This document shows positions 57,512-64,000 of a stretch of 64,000 bases of DNA, one piece after another; position 1 is the first letter of the stretch, and every line of letters starts with the position of its first letter. This DNA comes from CAVVGB01 sp963747715 (GTDB taxonomy: Bacteria; Actinomycetota; Thermoleophilia; Gaiellales; Gaiellaceae), in contig CAVVGB010000009.1 in assembly GCA_963747715.1 (NCBI GenBank), forward strand, positions 434,001 to 498,000. The letters run 5' to 3'. The position numbers and the translations under genes were made by a program. Below the pieces are notes generated by a model. The model was not told the origin of the DNA. It worked only from the letters and a program-made list of their open reading frames with translations, and did no database searches.

Positions 57512-59004
57512 TACGCGCCCTTTTGCGCTTCGATCGCCTCGCCCTCGGCCGGAGTGCCGGCCAGGTCGGGGTGCTCCTCGAACCCGTACTTCACGATCGC
57601 GCGTTTGGCCGCCTTGACCTCGTCGAGACGACGGACGGGACGATGGTGCGGCGCCTCTTTGAGCAGAGCCAGATCGGATGCGGCTTCCTTCGCGATCGCG
57701 ATCATCGCGTCACAGAAGGCGTCGAGGGTCTCCTTCGGCTCGCTCTCGGTCGGCTCGATCATCAGCGCCTCGGGCACGATCAGCGGGAAGTAGATCGTCG
57801 GCGGGTGGAAGCCGTAGTCCATGAGCCGCTTCGCGACGTCGAGCGCGGTCGCTCCGTGCTTTCGCTTCAGGTTGCGCGCCGAGACGACGAACTCGTGCAT
57901 GCAGAGGCGCTCGAACGGCAGGTCGTAGTGCTCCCTGAGGCGCGCGAGGCAGTAGTTCGCGTTCAAGACCGCGGCCTCGGACATCTCGCGCAGGGCAGGC
58001 CCGTACGAACGGATGAACGCATACGAGCGCACGAAGACGCCGAAGGGCCCGTAGAAGCCGCGCACCTTGCCGATCGTCTTCGGCCGGTCGTAGTCGAACC
58101 GGAACGCGTCGCCCTCACGAACGACGGCCGGCACCGGCAGGAAGGGCTCGAGGATGTCGCGCACCGCCACCGGCCCCCCGCCCGGACCGCCACCGCCGTG
58201 CGGCTGCGAGAACGTCTTGTGCAGGTTGATGTGGACGATGTCGAAGCCCATGTCGCCGGGCCGCGAGATGCCGCACACCGCATTCAGGTTGGCGCCGTCG
58301 TAGTAGAGCAGGGCGCCGGCGCCGTGGAAGATCTGCGAGACCTCCTCGATGTGCTCGTCGAAGAGACCGAGCGTCGAGGGGTTCGTCAGCATCAGTCCGG
58401 CAGTGCGCTCGTCCACGTTCTCGCGCAGGAAGTCGAGGTCGAGGTTCCCGCGCGCATCCGTTCCGACCTTCTGGAGCTTGTAGCCCGCCATCGTGACGCT
58501 CGCCGGGTTCGTGCCGTGCGCTGTGTCGGCCACGAAGATGTTCTCCCGCTCCTCTCCGCGGTCTGCGAAGTAGGCGCGCATGAGCATGAGACCCGTCACC
58601 TCCCCCTGCGAGCCGGCCGCCGGCTGGAGCGAGACAGCGTCGAGCCCGCACACCTCGGCCAGGATCTCCTGGAGCCGCCACATGAGCTCGAGCGCCCCCT
58701 GGGCGCCGTCCTCGTCCTGGAGGGGATGGAGGTCGCGGAAGCCCGGGAGCGAGACGACGCGCTCGTTGAGGCGCGGGTTGTACTTCATCGTGCAGGAGCC
58801 GAGCGGGTAGAAGCCCGTGTCGACGCCGAACGTCCGGTCGGCGAGCGCGGTGAAATGACGCAGCACCTCGGGCTCGGCGAGCTCGGGCAGGCGCGGCGCG
58901 CGCTTGCGTCGAAGCTCCTCGGGGACGTCGGCCTTCGGCAGGTCGTAGCGCGGCAGCGACGAGGCGCGCCGGCCGCTCTTTGACTTCTCGAAGATCAGCT
59001 TCAT
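57511..59004 (-). CDS. gcvPB: Glycine dehydrogenase (decarboxylating) subunit 2
   Basis: A 497-aa P-protein beta half. FYPLGSCTMKYNPRLNERV and the PAAGSQGEVTGLMLMRAYF block match GcvPB, and the PLP lysine lies in HINLHKTFSQPHGGGGPGGG. With GcvPA it decarboxylates glycine and passes the aminomethyl group to lipoyl-GcvH. ATG 59004 is preceded by GAGGAA and overlaps a 64-codon ORF as ATGA. The extra N-terminal 20 residues (KLIFEKSKSGRRASSLPRYD) are usual for the split form. It is part of gcvT-gcvH-gcvPA-gcvPB. Confidence 0.93.
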   Translation of the reverse strand: MKLIFEKSKSGRRASSLPRYDLPKADVPEELRRKRAPRLPELAEPEVLRHFTALADRTFGVDTGFYPLGSCTMKYNPRLNERVVSLPGFRDLHPLQDEDGAQGALELMWRLQEILAEVCGLDAVSLQPAAGSQGEVTGLMLMRAYFADRGEERENIFVADTAHGTNPASVTMAGYKLQKVGTDARGNLDLDFLRENVDERTAGLMLTNPSTLGLFDEHIEEVSQIFHGAGALLYYDGANLNAVCGISRPGDMGFDIVHINLHKTFSQPHGGGGPGGGPVAVRDILEPFLPVPAVVREGDAFRFDYDRPKTIGKVRGFYGPFGVFVRSYAFIRSYGPALREMSEAAVLNANYCLARLREHYDLPFERLCMHEFVVSARNLKRKHGATALDVAKRLMDYGFHPPTIYFPLIVPEALMIEPTESEPKETLDAFCDAMIAIAKEAASDLALLKEAPHHRPVRRLDEVKAAKRAIVKYGFEEHPDLAGTPAEGEAIEAQKGA

Positions 59005-59195
59005 TTCCTCACGCTCCTGGACGTCGCCGGCTCTCGCCGGGCAAAGCCCGGCTGTGCCGGGCGACTGGCCCCGCTGGCTGCAGGATGCTGCGCTCGCAGG
59101 CGCTCGCCGTACGTCCTGTGTACTGTCTCGCGCTCGCTCGCTTGCCTCCTTTGCCAGCGGTGCCCCAGAAACGTGAGGTCCGCCCCTGGATCCAT
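59001..59195 (-). CDS. Doubtful 64-codon ORF coupled on both sides between gcvPA and gcvPB
   Basis: The ORF starts with TGATG at the gcvPA stop, has GAGGTGA 7 nt upstream, and ends in ATGA with the gcvPB start, so it fills the gap exactly. However, the protein is Arg/Ala/Ser-rich without hydrophobic core, its third-position GC is lower than its neighbours, and its middle is hairpin DNA (GCCGGGC-AAA-GCCCGGC at 59036-59052). It may be a translated linker or an inserted repeat that kept the frame. No homologue is recognised. Confidence 0.35.
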   Translation of the reverse strand: MDPGADLTFLGHRWQRRQASERETVHRTYGERLRAQHPAASGASRPAQPGFARREPATSRSVRK

Positions 59196-60532
59196 CAGCG
59201 AGTCACCTCGCCGAGAACGCGCGCGAGCCGCTCGATGTCGTCCGGCGTTCGTTTCTCCGTCAGACAGACGAGCAGCGCGTCCTCCATCCCTTCGTAGTCG
59301 CGGCCCAGCGCGTAGCCGGGGTGCACGCCTTTCGCCCGCGCGGCTTCGACGACGTCGCTCGCGTTCCGCCCGGCACGCACGGCAAACTCCTTGAATGTTG
59401 CCTGCTCGGGAAACAGCAGCGGGACGCCGAGACGCTCCTTCGCGTGCTCGGCGAGGCTCATGCAGGTCTCCCCCAGCTCCCGAATGCCCTGCGGGCCGAG
59501 CCAGGACAAGTAGATGAGGCCGGCGAGCGCCAGCAGCGTCTGATTGGTCGTGATGTTGTGGGTCGCCTTCTCGCGGCGAATGTGCTGCTCGCGCGTCTGG
59601 AGCGTGAGGACGTAGCCGCGCTGCCCCTCGATATCGGTCGTCTCGCCGACGATGCGTCCGGGCATGCGCCGGATGTAGTCCGAGCGTGCGGCGATGAAGC
59701 CGTAGTGCGGACCGCCGTAGGCTTGGTAGTTGCCCGCGCCCTGGCCCTCACCGACGGCGATGGCGCAGCCGTACGCCCCGGGCGCTTCGAGGACGCCGAG
59801 CGAGAGCGGGTCGACGTGGGCGATCGGCAGAGCCCCGGCGTCGTTGGCGGCCGCGGCGAGGTCGGGGGCCGGCTCGAGGCAGCCGAAGAAGTTCGGCTGC
59901 TGGAAGATCACGCACGCGGCGTCGGCCGCCGACGAGGCGAGCTGGTCTACATCCGTCACGCCGGCCGCGTGGGGCACCTCCGTCACCTCTAGACCGAATC
60001 CGGGCGCGTAGGTCTTCACGACCTGCCGGACTTGCGGGTTGACTGTTTCGCACAGGACCACCTTGGAGCGGCCCGTCACGTGCTTGGCGATGTAGCACGC
60101 GTCGGCGGCAACCGTCGTGCCGTCGTAGCTCGACGCGTTCGAGACGTCCATGCCGGTCAGCTCACAGATGACTGTCTGGTACTCGAAGATCGCCTGGAGA
60201 ACGCCCTGGCTCATCTCGGGCTGGTACGGCGTGTACGCCGTCAGGAACTCGCCGCGCGCGAGCATGGCGTCGACGATCGCAGGGACGTAGTGGTCGTAGA
60301 TGCCGGCCCCGAGAAACGAGAGCTCCTGGCCCGTGTCGACGTTGCGCGCCGCCAAGGCGCCGAGGTGGTCGAGGAGCTCGGGCTCGGAGAGCGCCGGCTC
60401 CAGGTCGAGCTCCCGCTGGAAGCGGACGCTCTCAGGAATGTCCTGGAAGAGCTCGTCGACGGACGAGACGCCGACCGCGTCGAGCATCGCGTCGCGATCT
60501 GCGTCTGTGAGCGAGAGGAACGGGCGAGGCAT
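59195..60532 (-). CDS. gcvPA: Glycine dehydrogenase (decarboxylating) subunit 1
   Basis: A 445-aa P-protein alpha half. FLGAGIYDHYVPAIVDAM, FLTAYTPYQPEMSQGVLQAI, ELTGMDVSNASSYDGTT and the REQHIRREKATHNITTNQTL region are typical of GcvPA. It forms the alpha2beta2 glycine decarboxylase with GcvPB. ATG 60532 follows GGGGCGAGG, and start codon plus ribosome site fall inside a perfect palindrome. gcvH ends 10 bp upstream. Confidence 0.93.
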   Translation of the reverse strand: MPRPFLSLTDADRDAMLDAVGVSSVDELFQDIPESVRFQRELDLEPALSEPELLDHLGALAARNVDTGQELSFLGAGIYDHYVPAIVDAMLARGEFLTAYTPYQPEMSQGVLQAIFEYQTVICELTGMDVSNASSYDGTTVAADACYIAKHVTGRSKVVLCETVNPQVRQVVKTYAPGFGLEVTEVPHAAGVTDVDQLASSAADAACVIFQQPNFFGCLEPAPDLAAAANDAGALPIAHVDPLSLGVLEAPGAYGCAIAVGEGQGAGNYQAYGGPHYGFIAARSDYIRRMPGRIVGETTDIEGQRGYVLTLQTREQHIRREKATHNITTNQTLLALAGLIYLSWLGPQGIRELGETCMSLAEHAKERLGVPLLFPEQATFKEFAVRAGRNASDVVEAARAKGVHPGYALGRDYEGMEDALLVCLTEKRTPDDIERLARVLGEVTR

Positions 60533-60541
60533 GCCTCGCCC
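60522..60541 (-). promoter_or_regulatory. Palindrome enclosing the gcvPA start codon
   Basis: A perfect 20-bp palindrome: arms GGGCGAGGC (60522-60530) and GCCTCGCCC (60533-60541) around AT. In the gcvPA mRNA this gives an 8-bp stem with a CAUG tetraloop, placing the AUG in the loop and the ribosome-binding GGGCGAGG in the stem. It could limit gcvPA translation unless ribosomes from gcvH open it. Confidence 0.5.
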
Positions 60542-60542
60542 C

Positions 60543-60938
60543 CTACATCTCCTGGAGGAGCTTCTTGTACGCCTGGACGTCGAGCAGGTCGTCGACCTCG
60601 CCCGGATCGGAAAGCCGGACCTTGACGAGCCACCCCTGACCGTACGGGTCGGAGTTGACCGTTTCAGGCGCCTCGACCACCGCCTGATTGATTTCGACGA
60701 CCTCCCCCGAGAGAGGCGCGATCAAGTCGGAGACCGCCTTGACGGACTCGACCTCGCCGTAGCTCTCGTCGCGCGCGAGCGAACTGCCGACGTCCGGTGG
60801 CTCGTAGTGGACGAGCTCGCCGAGCGCATCCTGCGCGTACCACGTCACGCCGAGCGTCGCCGTGTCGCCCTCGATGCGTGCCCAGTCGTGCTCGCGGTGG
60901 TACTTGAGCTCGTCGGGGTAGTTCTCGTCCGCCGCCAT
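60543..60938 (-). CDS. gcvH: Glycine cleavage system H protein
   Basis: A 131-aa lipoyl carrier. YHREHDWARIEGDTATLGVT at the N-terminus, then GEVESVKAVSDLIAPLSGEV with the lipoyl-accepting Lys67, and NSDPYGQGWLVKVRLSD at the C-terminus. It shuttles the aminomethyl group between GcvPA/PB, GcvT and lipoamide dehydrogenase. ATG 60938 has GGAGGAGA about 9 nt upstream; longer in-frame starts run into gcvT. Only 4 bp separate it from the gcvT stop. No lipoyl-attachment gene is seen in the window. Confidence 0.93.
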   Translation of the reverse strand: MAADENYPDELKYHREHDWARIEGDTATLGVTWYAQDALGELVHYEPPDVGSSLARDESYGEVESVKAVSDLIAPLSGEVVEINQAVVEAPETVNSDPYGQGWLVKVRLSDPGEVDDLLDVQAYKKLLQEM

Positions 60939-60942
60939 AGCG

Positions 60943-61971
60943 CTAGCTCTCCTCCCGCTTGTAGATCGGTTTCTTGACGACGCGCGCCTTCTTCTCCCGG
61001 CCGCGCACATCGATCGTCAACGTGGTCTGGGGCCCAGCGTTTGCGGCTTGCACGTACGCAAGGCCGATGCCCTTGCCGAGCATCGGTGACAAAGAGCCCG
61101 ACGTCACCTCGCCGCCCTCCGCGATCAGCATCCCCTGTCGGGGGATCCCACTCTCGTCCATGACGAACGCGACGAGCTTCTCGCGTGGCCCCTCTTCCTT
61201 CTGGCGGCGCAAGACCTCGACGCCGGTGAAATCCTTGTCGAGCGCGCACGCCCATCCGAGCCCCGCTTCGATTGGCGTTCGCTCCGGCGAAATGTCGTTC
61301 CCATGCAGCGGGTAGCAGACCTCGAGCCGAAGCGTGTCGCGCGCGCCGAGCCCGCAGGGTGTCACCCCGCGCTCGAGGATCGCATCCCAGAGGACGGCCG
61401 CGTCGTCCGGGTCGCAGCCGAGCTCGCAGCCTCGCTCGCCCGTGTAGCCCGTTCCCGCGATGAGACAGCGCACGCCGAGCACGTCGTCCTCGCGAAACGC
61501 GAACGGCTCGATCGTGGTCTCGAGACGCTCGAGCGCATCCGGGCCCTGCACGGCGAGGAGCGCCCACCGAGACGACACGTCCTGCGTCTCGCCGAGGACC
61601 GAATGGTCGGCGTCGACGTTCGAGGCGTTCACGATCAGCAGGTAGTCGTCGTCGCCCCGGCGGTACGCGATCAGGTCGTCGACGATGCCGCCCTCCTCGT
61701 TCGTCAGCAGCGTGTATTGCGCCTCGCGCGCGCCGACGCGGTCGAGGTCGTTGGAGAGGCGCGCTTGCAGGTACTCGTGCGCGCCGTCGCCGGCGAGCTC
61801 GAGCTGTCCCATGTGCGAGACGTCGAACACGCCTGCTGATTTACGAACAGCACGATGCTCGTCTGTAATCGAGGTGTACTGGACGGGCATCTCCCATCCC
61901 GCAAACGGCACGAGGCGCGCGCCGAGAGCGGCGTGGCGCTCGTACAGGGGCGTACGCCGGAGGGTCTGCAC
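60943..61971 (-). CDS. gcvT: Aminomethyltransferase (glycine cleavage T protein)
   Basis: A protein of about 342 aa. LRRTPLYERHAALGARLVPF, GWEMPVQYTSITDEHRAVR, GVFDVSHMGQLEL, the YTGERGCELGCDPDDA block and GLGARDTLRLEVCYPLHGND are standard GcvT motifs. It transfers the methylene group from aminomethyl-H protein to tetrahydrofolate, releasing ammonia. GTG 61971 was chosen since homology begins two residues later. It is the first gene of the operon; the region upstream before the divergent gene is only 55 bp and has no riboswitch-like structure. Confidence 0.92.
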   Translation of the reverse strand: MQTLRRTPLYERHAALGARLVPFAGWEMPVQYTSITDEHRAVRKSAGVFDVSHMGQLELAGDGAHEYLQARLSNDLDRVGAREAQYTLLTNEEGGIVDDLIAYRRGDDDYLLIVNASNVDADHSVLGETQDVSSRWALLAVQGPDALERLETTIEPFAFREDDVLGVRCLIAGTGYTGERGCELGCDPDDAAVLWDAILERGVTPCGLGARDTLRLEVCYPLHGNDISPERTPIEAGLGWACALDKDFTGVEVLRRQKEEGPREKLVAFVMDESGIPRQGMLIAEGGEVTSGSLSPMLGKGIGLAYVQAANAGPQTTLTIDVRGREKKARVVKKPIYKREES

Positions 61972-62026
61972 CGCGCAGGATCCTATCCGTAACCGAATGC
62001 GCCGATACCTCGTTCTTATCCCTGGA

Positions 62027-62362
62027 ATGGGCAGAGAACACGAGAGAATCGCCGAGACGGAAGCGCTGTTCCGCGACGTCAACGAGCAGATCGCGGAGAC
62101 CGCCGAGCGCTTCGAGGTGGGCACCGCCGACTTCTACTGCGAGTGCTCGGACGTGGGGTGCCACGACCGTGTCGAGGTGCCGCTCGAGGATTACGAGGAA
62201 GTGCGAAGCGAGAGCACCCACTTCATCGTGTCGCCCGGCCATGAGGACGAGCGCGTCGAGCGCGTCCTCGCGCAGCGAGGTCGCTACGCGGTCGTGGACA
62301 AGGTGCACCAGGCCGTCGCCGCCATCGTCACGCGGCTCGATCCGCGCACGAGCGAGGCCTAG
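62027..62362 (+). CDS. Small Cys-containing conserved protein, unknown function
   Basis: A protein of about 111 aa: REHERIAETEALFRDVNEQI helix, then a DFYCECSDVGCHDRVEVPLE segment (C-x-C-x4-C) and YEEVRSESTHFIVSPGHE. Proteins with this layout (helix then CEC...C) are familiar to me from actinobacterial genomes, but the function is unknown; the Cys cluster may bind zinc. ATG 62027 was chosen from that layout; ATG 61997 would add ten hydrophobic residues. It diverges from gcvT and overlaps the convergent tryptophanase by 4 bp. Confidence 0.68.
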   Translation: MGREHERIAETEALFRDVNEQIAETAERFEVGTADFYCECSDVGCHDRVEVPLEDYEEVRSESTHFIVSPGHEDERVERVLAQRGRYAVVDKVHQAVAAIVTRLDPRTSEA

Positions 62363-63732
62363 AGCGGACGGAAGCGTGCCGTGAAGTGCCGGAGCACCGG
62401 CGCTTCCGACACCATCTGGAGACCGCGGACCGAATCGCCGTCGGCGAGAACCGCAGCGGCAGCGTCGCCGGCCTGCTCGAGCTGTCGCGACGTGTACACG
62501 CGCCGCGGCACGGCGAGGCGGACGAGCTCGAGCGGCGGACGCCGGTTCTCCCCCGTCGCCGGGTCGCGCCCCGCCATGACCGAGCCGATCTCGACGCCGC
62601 GCACGCCGCCTTCGAGGTAGAGCGCGCACGCGAGGGCCTGCGCAGGAAACTGCTCGGGCGGGATGTGCGGGAACATCGGCGTGGCGTTCAGATAGACGGC
62701 GTGGCCGCCGAACGGACGCAGCACCGACGCGCCGTTCTCCCCCAGCACGTGACCGAGGTACGCGACTTGCTCGATCCGGTGACGCAGGTAGCTCGGGTCG
62801 AGCACCTCGTGCAGGCCGGTCGCGATCGCCTCGAGGTCGCGGCCTGCCAGTCCGCCGTACGTCGGGAATCCCTCGAACACGATGCCGCGCGCCTGTAGCC
62901 GGTGGAAGAACTCCTCGTCCTCGCGCACGGCGACGAACCCGCCGATGTTGGCGAGACCGTCCTTCTTCGCGCTCATGAGGACGGCATCCGCCTCGACTAC
63001 CATCTGCTTCGCGATCTCGGTGAGCGGCGTGTCCGCGTAGCCCTCCTCGCGCTGCTGGATGAACCAGGCGTTCTCGGCGAAGCGCGCGATGTCGAGGACG
63101 AGCTTCTTCCCGTAGTCGTGGGCGAGTTTGGTGACTTCCGCGATGTTGGCAAGCGAGACGGGCTGGCCGCCGCCCGCGTTGTTCGTCACGGTCAGCATCA
63201 CGATCGAGACGCGCTCGCCCTCGGGGCCGTCGAGGAGCCCTTCGAGCGCCGACGTGTTCATGTCGCCCTTGAACGGCTCGTCGAGGTCGGGATCGAGAGA
63301 GCCCGGAACCGGAAGGTCCAGCGCGATTCCCTTTCGCACCTCGATGTGCGCGCGCGTCGTGTCGAAGTGCGCGTTCGACGGCACGATCTCGCCCGGGTCG
63401 ATGACTGCTCCGAAGAAGATGCTTTCGGCGCCGCGACCCTGGTGTGCGGGCACGACGAGCGGGAAGCCGAGAGTCTGGTAGATCGCGTCCCGGAAGCGCT
63501 CGAAGCTTCGCGAACCGGCGTACGACTCGTCGCCCCGAAGCAGCGAGGCCCACTGCTCCTGGCTCATCGCACCCGTGCCCGAGTCGGTCAGCAGATCGAG
63601 CTCGACGTCTCGCGCCGCGAGCTGAAAGAGGTTCCAGCCGGCGTTTTCGAGCGCGCGTTCGCGCTCTGCACGCGTCGTTTCGCGAACGGGCTCCACCATC
63701 TTGATGCGAAAGGGCTCGCGAGGAGGCCGCAC
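62359..63732 (-). CDS. tnaA: Tryptophanase (beta-eliminating PLP lyase)
   Basis: About 457 aa, similar in length to E. coli TnaA (471). EPFRIKMVEPVRETTRA at the start, LTDSGTGAMSQEQWASLLRG, VPAHQGRGAE, TNNAGGGQPVSLANI, IARFAENAWFI and the PLP site LMSAKKDGLANIGG all match. It looks more like tryptophanase than tyrosine phenol-lyase: FDTTRAH keeps the Asp (Thr in TPL) and GVEIGS lacks the TPL Arg. It should convert tryptophan to indole, pyruvate and ammonia. GTG 63732 with GAGG upstream was chosen so that the EPFRI motif is included. No TnaC-like leader is seen; 10 bp upstream another gene ends. Confidence 0.88.
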   Translation of the reverse strand: MRPPREPFRIKMVEPVRETTRAERERALENAGWNLFQLAARDVELDLLTDSGTGAMSQEQWASLLRGDESYAGSRSFERFRDAIYQTLGFPLVVPAHQGRGAESIFFGAVIDPGEIVPSNAHFDTTRAHIEVRKGIALDLPVPGSLDPDLDEPFKGDMNTSALEGLLDGPEGERVSIVMLTVTNNAGGGQPVSLANIAEVTKLAHDYGKKLVLDIARFAENAWFIQQREEGYADTPLTEIAKQMVVEADAVLMSAKKDGLANIGGFVAVREDEEFFHRLQARGIVFEGFPTYGGLAGRDLEAIATGLHEVLDPSYLRHRIEQVAYLGHVLGENGASVLRPFGGHAVYLNATPMFPHIPPEQFPAQALACALYLEGGVRGVEIGSVMAGRDPATGENRRPPLELVRLAVPRRVYTSRQLEQAGDAAAAVLADGDSVRGLQMVSEAPVLRHFTARFRPL

Positions 63733-63742
63733 TCGAACCTCG

Positions 63743-64000
63743 TTACCGCGCGACCGTGAGGAGCTCTGAGACTTGCGGCGCGGCGAGAAAGCGCTCTCGC
63801 CGCTCCTCGGAAAGACCCGCTGCGAACGCATCGACCGTGGAGCGCGCCTGGTTCGATGCAGCCTCCGCCCCGGAATCGTCGCCGACGGCGTACAGAGCCT
63901 CCGCGAGCTTGCCGGACGACCTCCAGACCGACGGTGGATGCTTGAGTGTCTCGGCCTCGGCGAGCGCCTGGCGAAGCACCTCAGCCGCACTTGCGGCGTC
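63743..64000 (-). CDS. C-terminal fragment of a helical-repeat (TPR-like) protein, truncated by the window edge
   Basis: The frame is open from the last base of the window to the stop at 63743-63745 (85 aa visible). The text is helical: AEVLRQALAEAETLKHPPSVW, KLAEALYAVGDDSGAEAA, and a final GLSEERRERFLAAPQVSELL, typical of C-terminal ends of TPR proteins attached to ATPase or adenylate-cyclase-type regulators. The start and any N-terminal domains lie outside. Tryptophanase begins 10 bp downstream, so the two may be cotranscribed. Confidence 0.6.
   Translation of the reverse strand, partial: DAASAAEVLRQALAEAETLKHPPSVWRSSGKLAEALYAVGDDSGAEAASNQARSTVDAFAAGLSEERRERFLAAPQVSELLTVAR

Noticed and set aside
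57523..58983. Long plus-strand frame opposite gcvPB
   Set aside because: Shadow of gcvPB codon bias. The translation is low-complexity and charged with no recognisable domain.
61972..62026. Possible glycine riboswitch before gcvT
   Set aside because: Only 55 bp separate gcvT from the divergent gene, too short for the aptamer, and no riboswitch-like core is visible.
1..64000. tRNA, rRNA, CRISPR arrays and insertion sequences
   Set aside because: No T-loop-like GGTTCRANNCC with a cloverleaf, no regularly spaced direct repeats, and no transposase or terminal inverted repeats were found by eye; a covariance-model scan would be needed to be certain about RNAs.

Overview
The window is high-GC DNA (roughly two thirds G+C, with strongly GC-biased third codon positions) from a bacterial chromosome. 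Frequent GTG/TTG starts, 4-nt stop/start overlaps, a split glycine decarboxylase (gcvPA/gcvPB) and the gene content suggest a high-GC actinobacterium, possibly of the Thermoleophilia. That placement is inference, since there is no rRNA in the window. I see no tRNA, rRNA, CRISPR array or insertion sequence.

About 0.1-34.5 kb is a large exopolysaccharide locus. It has a Wzx flippase, a Wzy-type polymerase, two Wzz/BY-kinase-like co-polymerases, a PglC/WbaP-type initiating sugar transferase, five glycosyltransferases (GT4 and GT2), a nucleotide-sugar epimerase, a polysaccharide deacetylase and two PAPS-type sulfotransferases, so the polymer may be sulfated. Two large secreted paralogues share an N-terminal domain but end in different modules (PKD plus CBM96-like, or RTX repeats). 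The most unusual part is a tightly coupled minus-strand operon (31644 down to 23494): degenerate GGDEF-like protein, sugar transferase, nucleotidyltransferase-like, HPr-kinase-like, methyltransferase-like, APH-type kinase, thymidylate-kinase-like, ATP-grasp and deacetylase. The methyltransferase-like/APH pair also occurs as a single fused protein at 3693-5411.

About 34.6-45 kb looks like an amine or betaine catabolic island. It has a trimethylamine-dehydrogenase-family flavoprotein, a Pot-type ABC importer (potA on the plus strand facing potD-potB-potC on the minus strand), an acyl-CoA dehydrogenase coupled to a betaine/choline-monooxygenase-like oxygenase that has lost its whole Rieske domain, and an NDP-forming acyl-CoA synthetase. 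An integral membrane protein of the LPG-synthase TM family follows, with an apparent single-base frameshift.

About 46-56 kb is mixed housekeeping: a stand-alone response regulator, gltX, endonuclease IV, a Cys-rich protein, a HAD hydrolase, a CAX-type cation/proton antiporter, a LolD/MacB-like ABC exporter pair and a SIMPL lipoprotein. A strongly base-paired element lies between gltX and nfo. About 56-64 kb is glycine and amino-acid metabolism: a gcvT-gcvH-gcvPA-gcvPB-cupin-threonine aldolase operon and a tryptophanase. Glycine made by threonine aldolase, or by demethylation of methylated glycines upstream, could feed the cleavage system.

Two genes (8776 and 52648) have no ATG/GTG/TTG that would keep their conserved N-termini. 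Both appear to start at CTG inside a CTGA overlap with the preceding stop codon.
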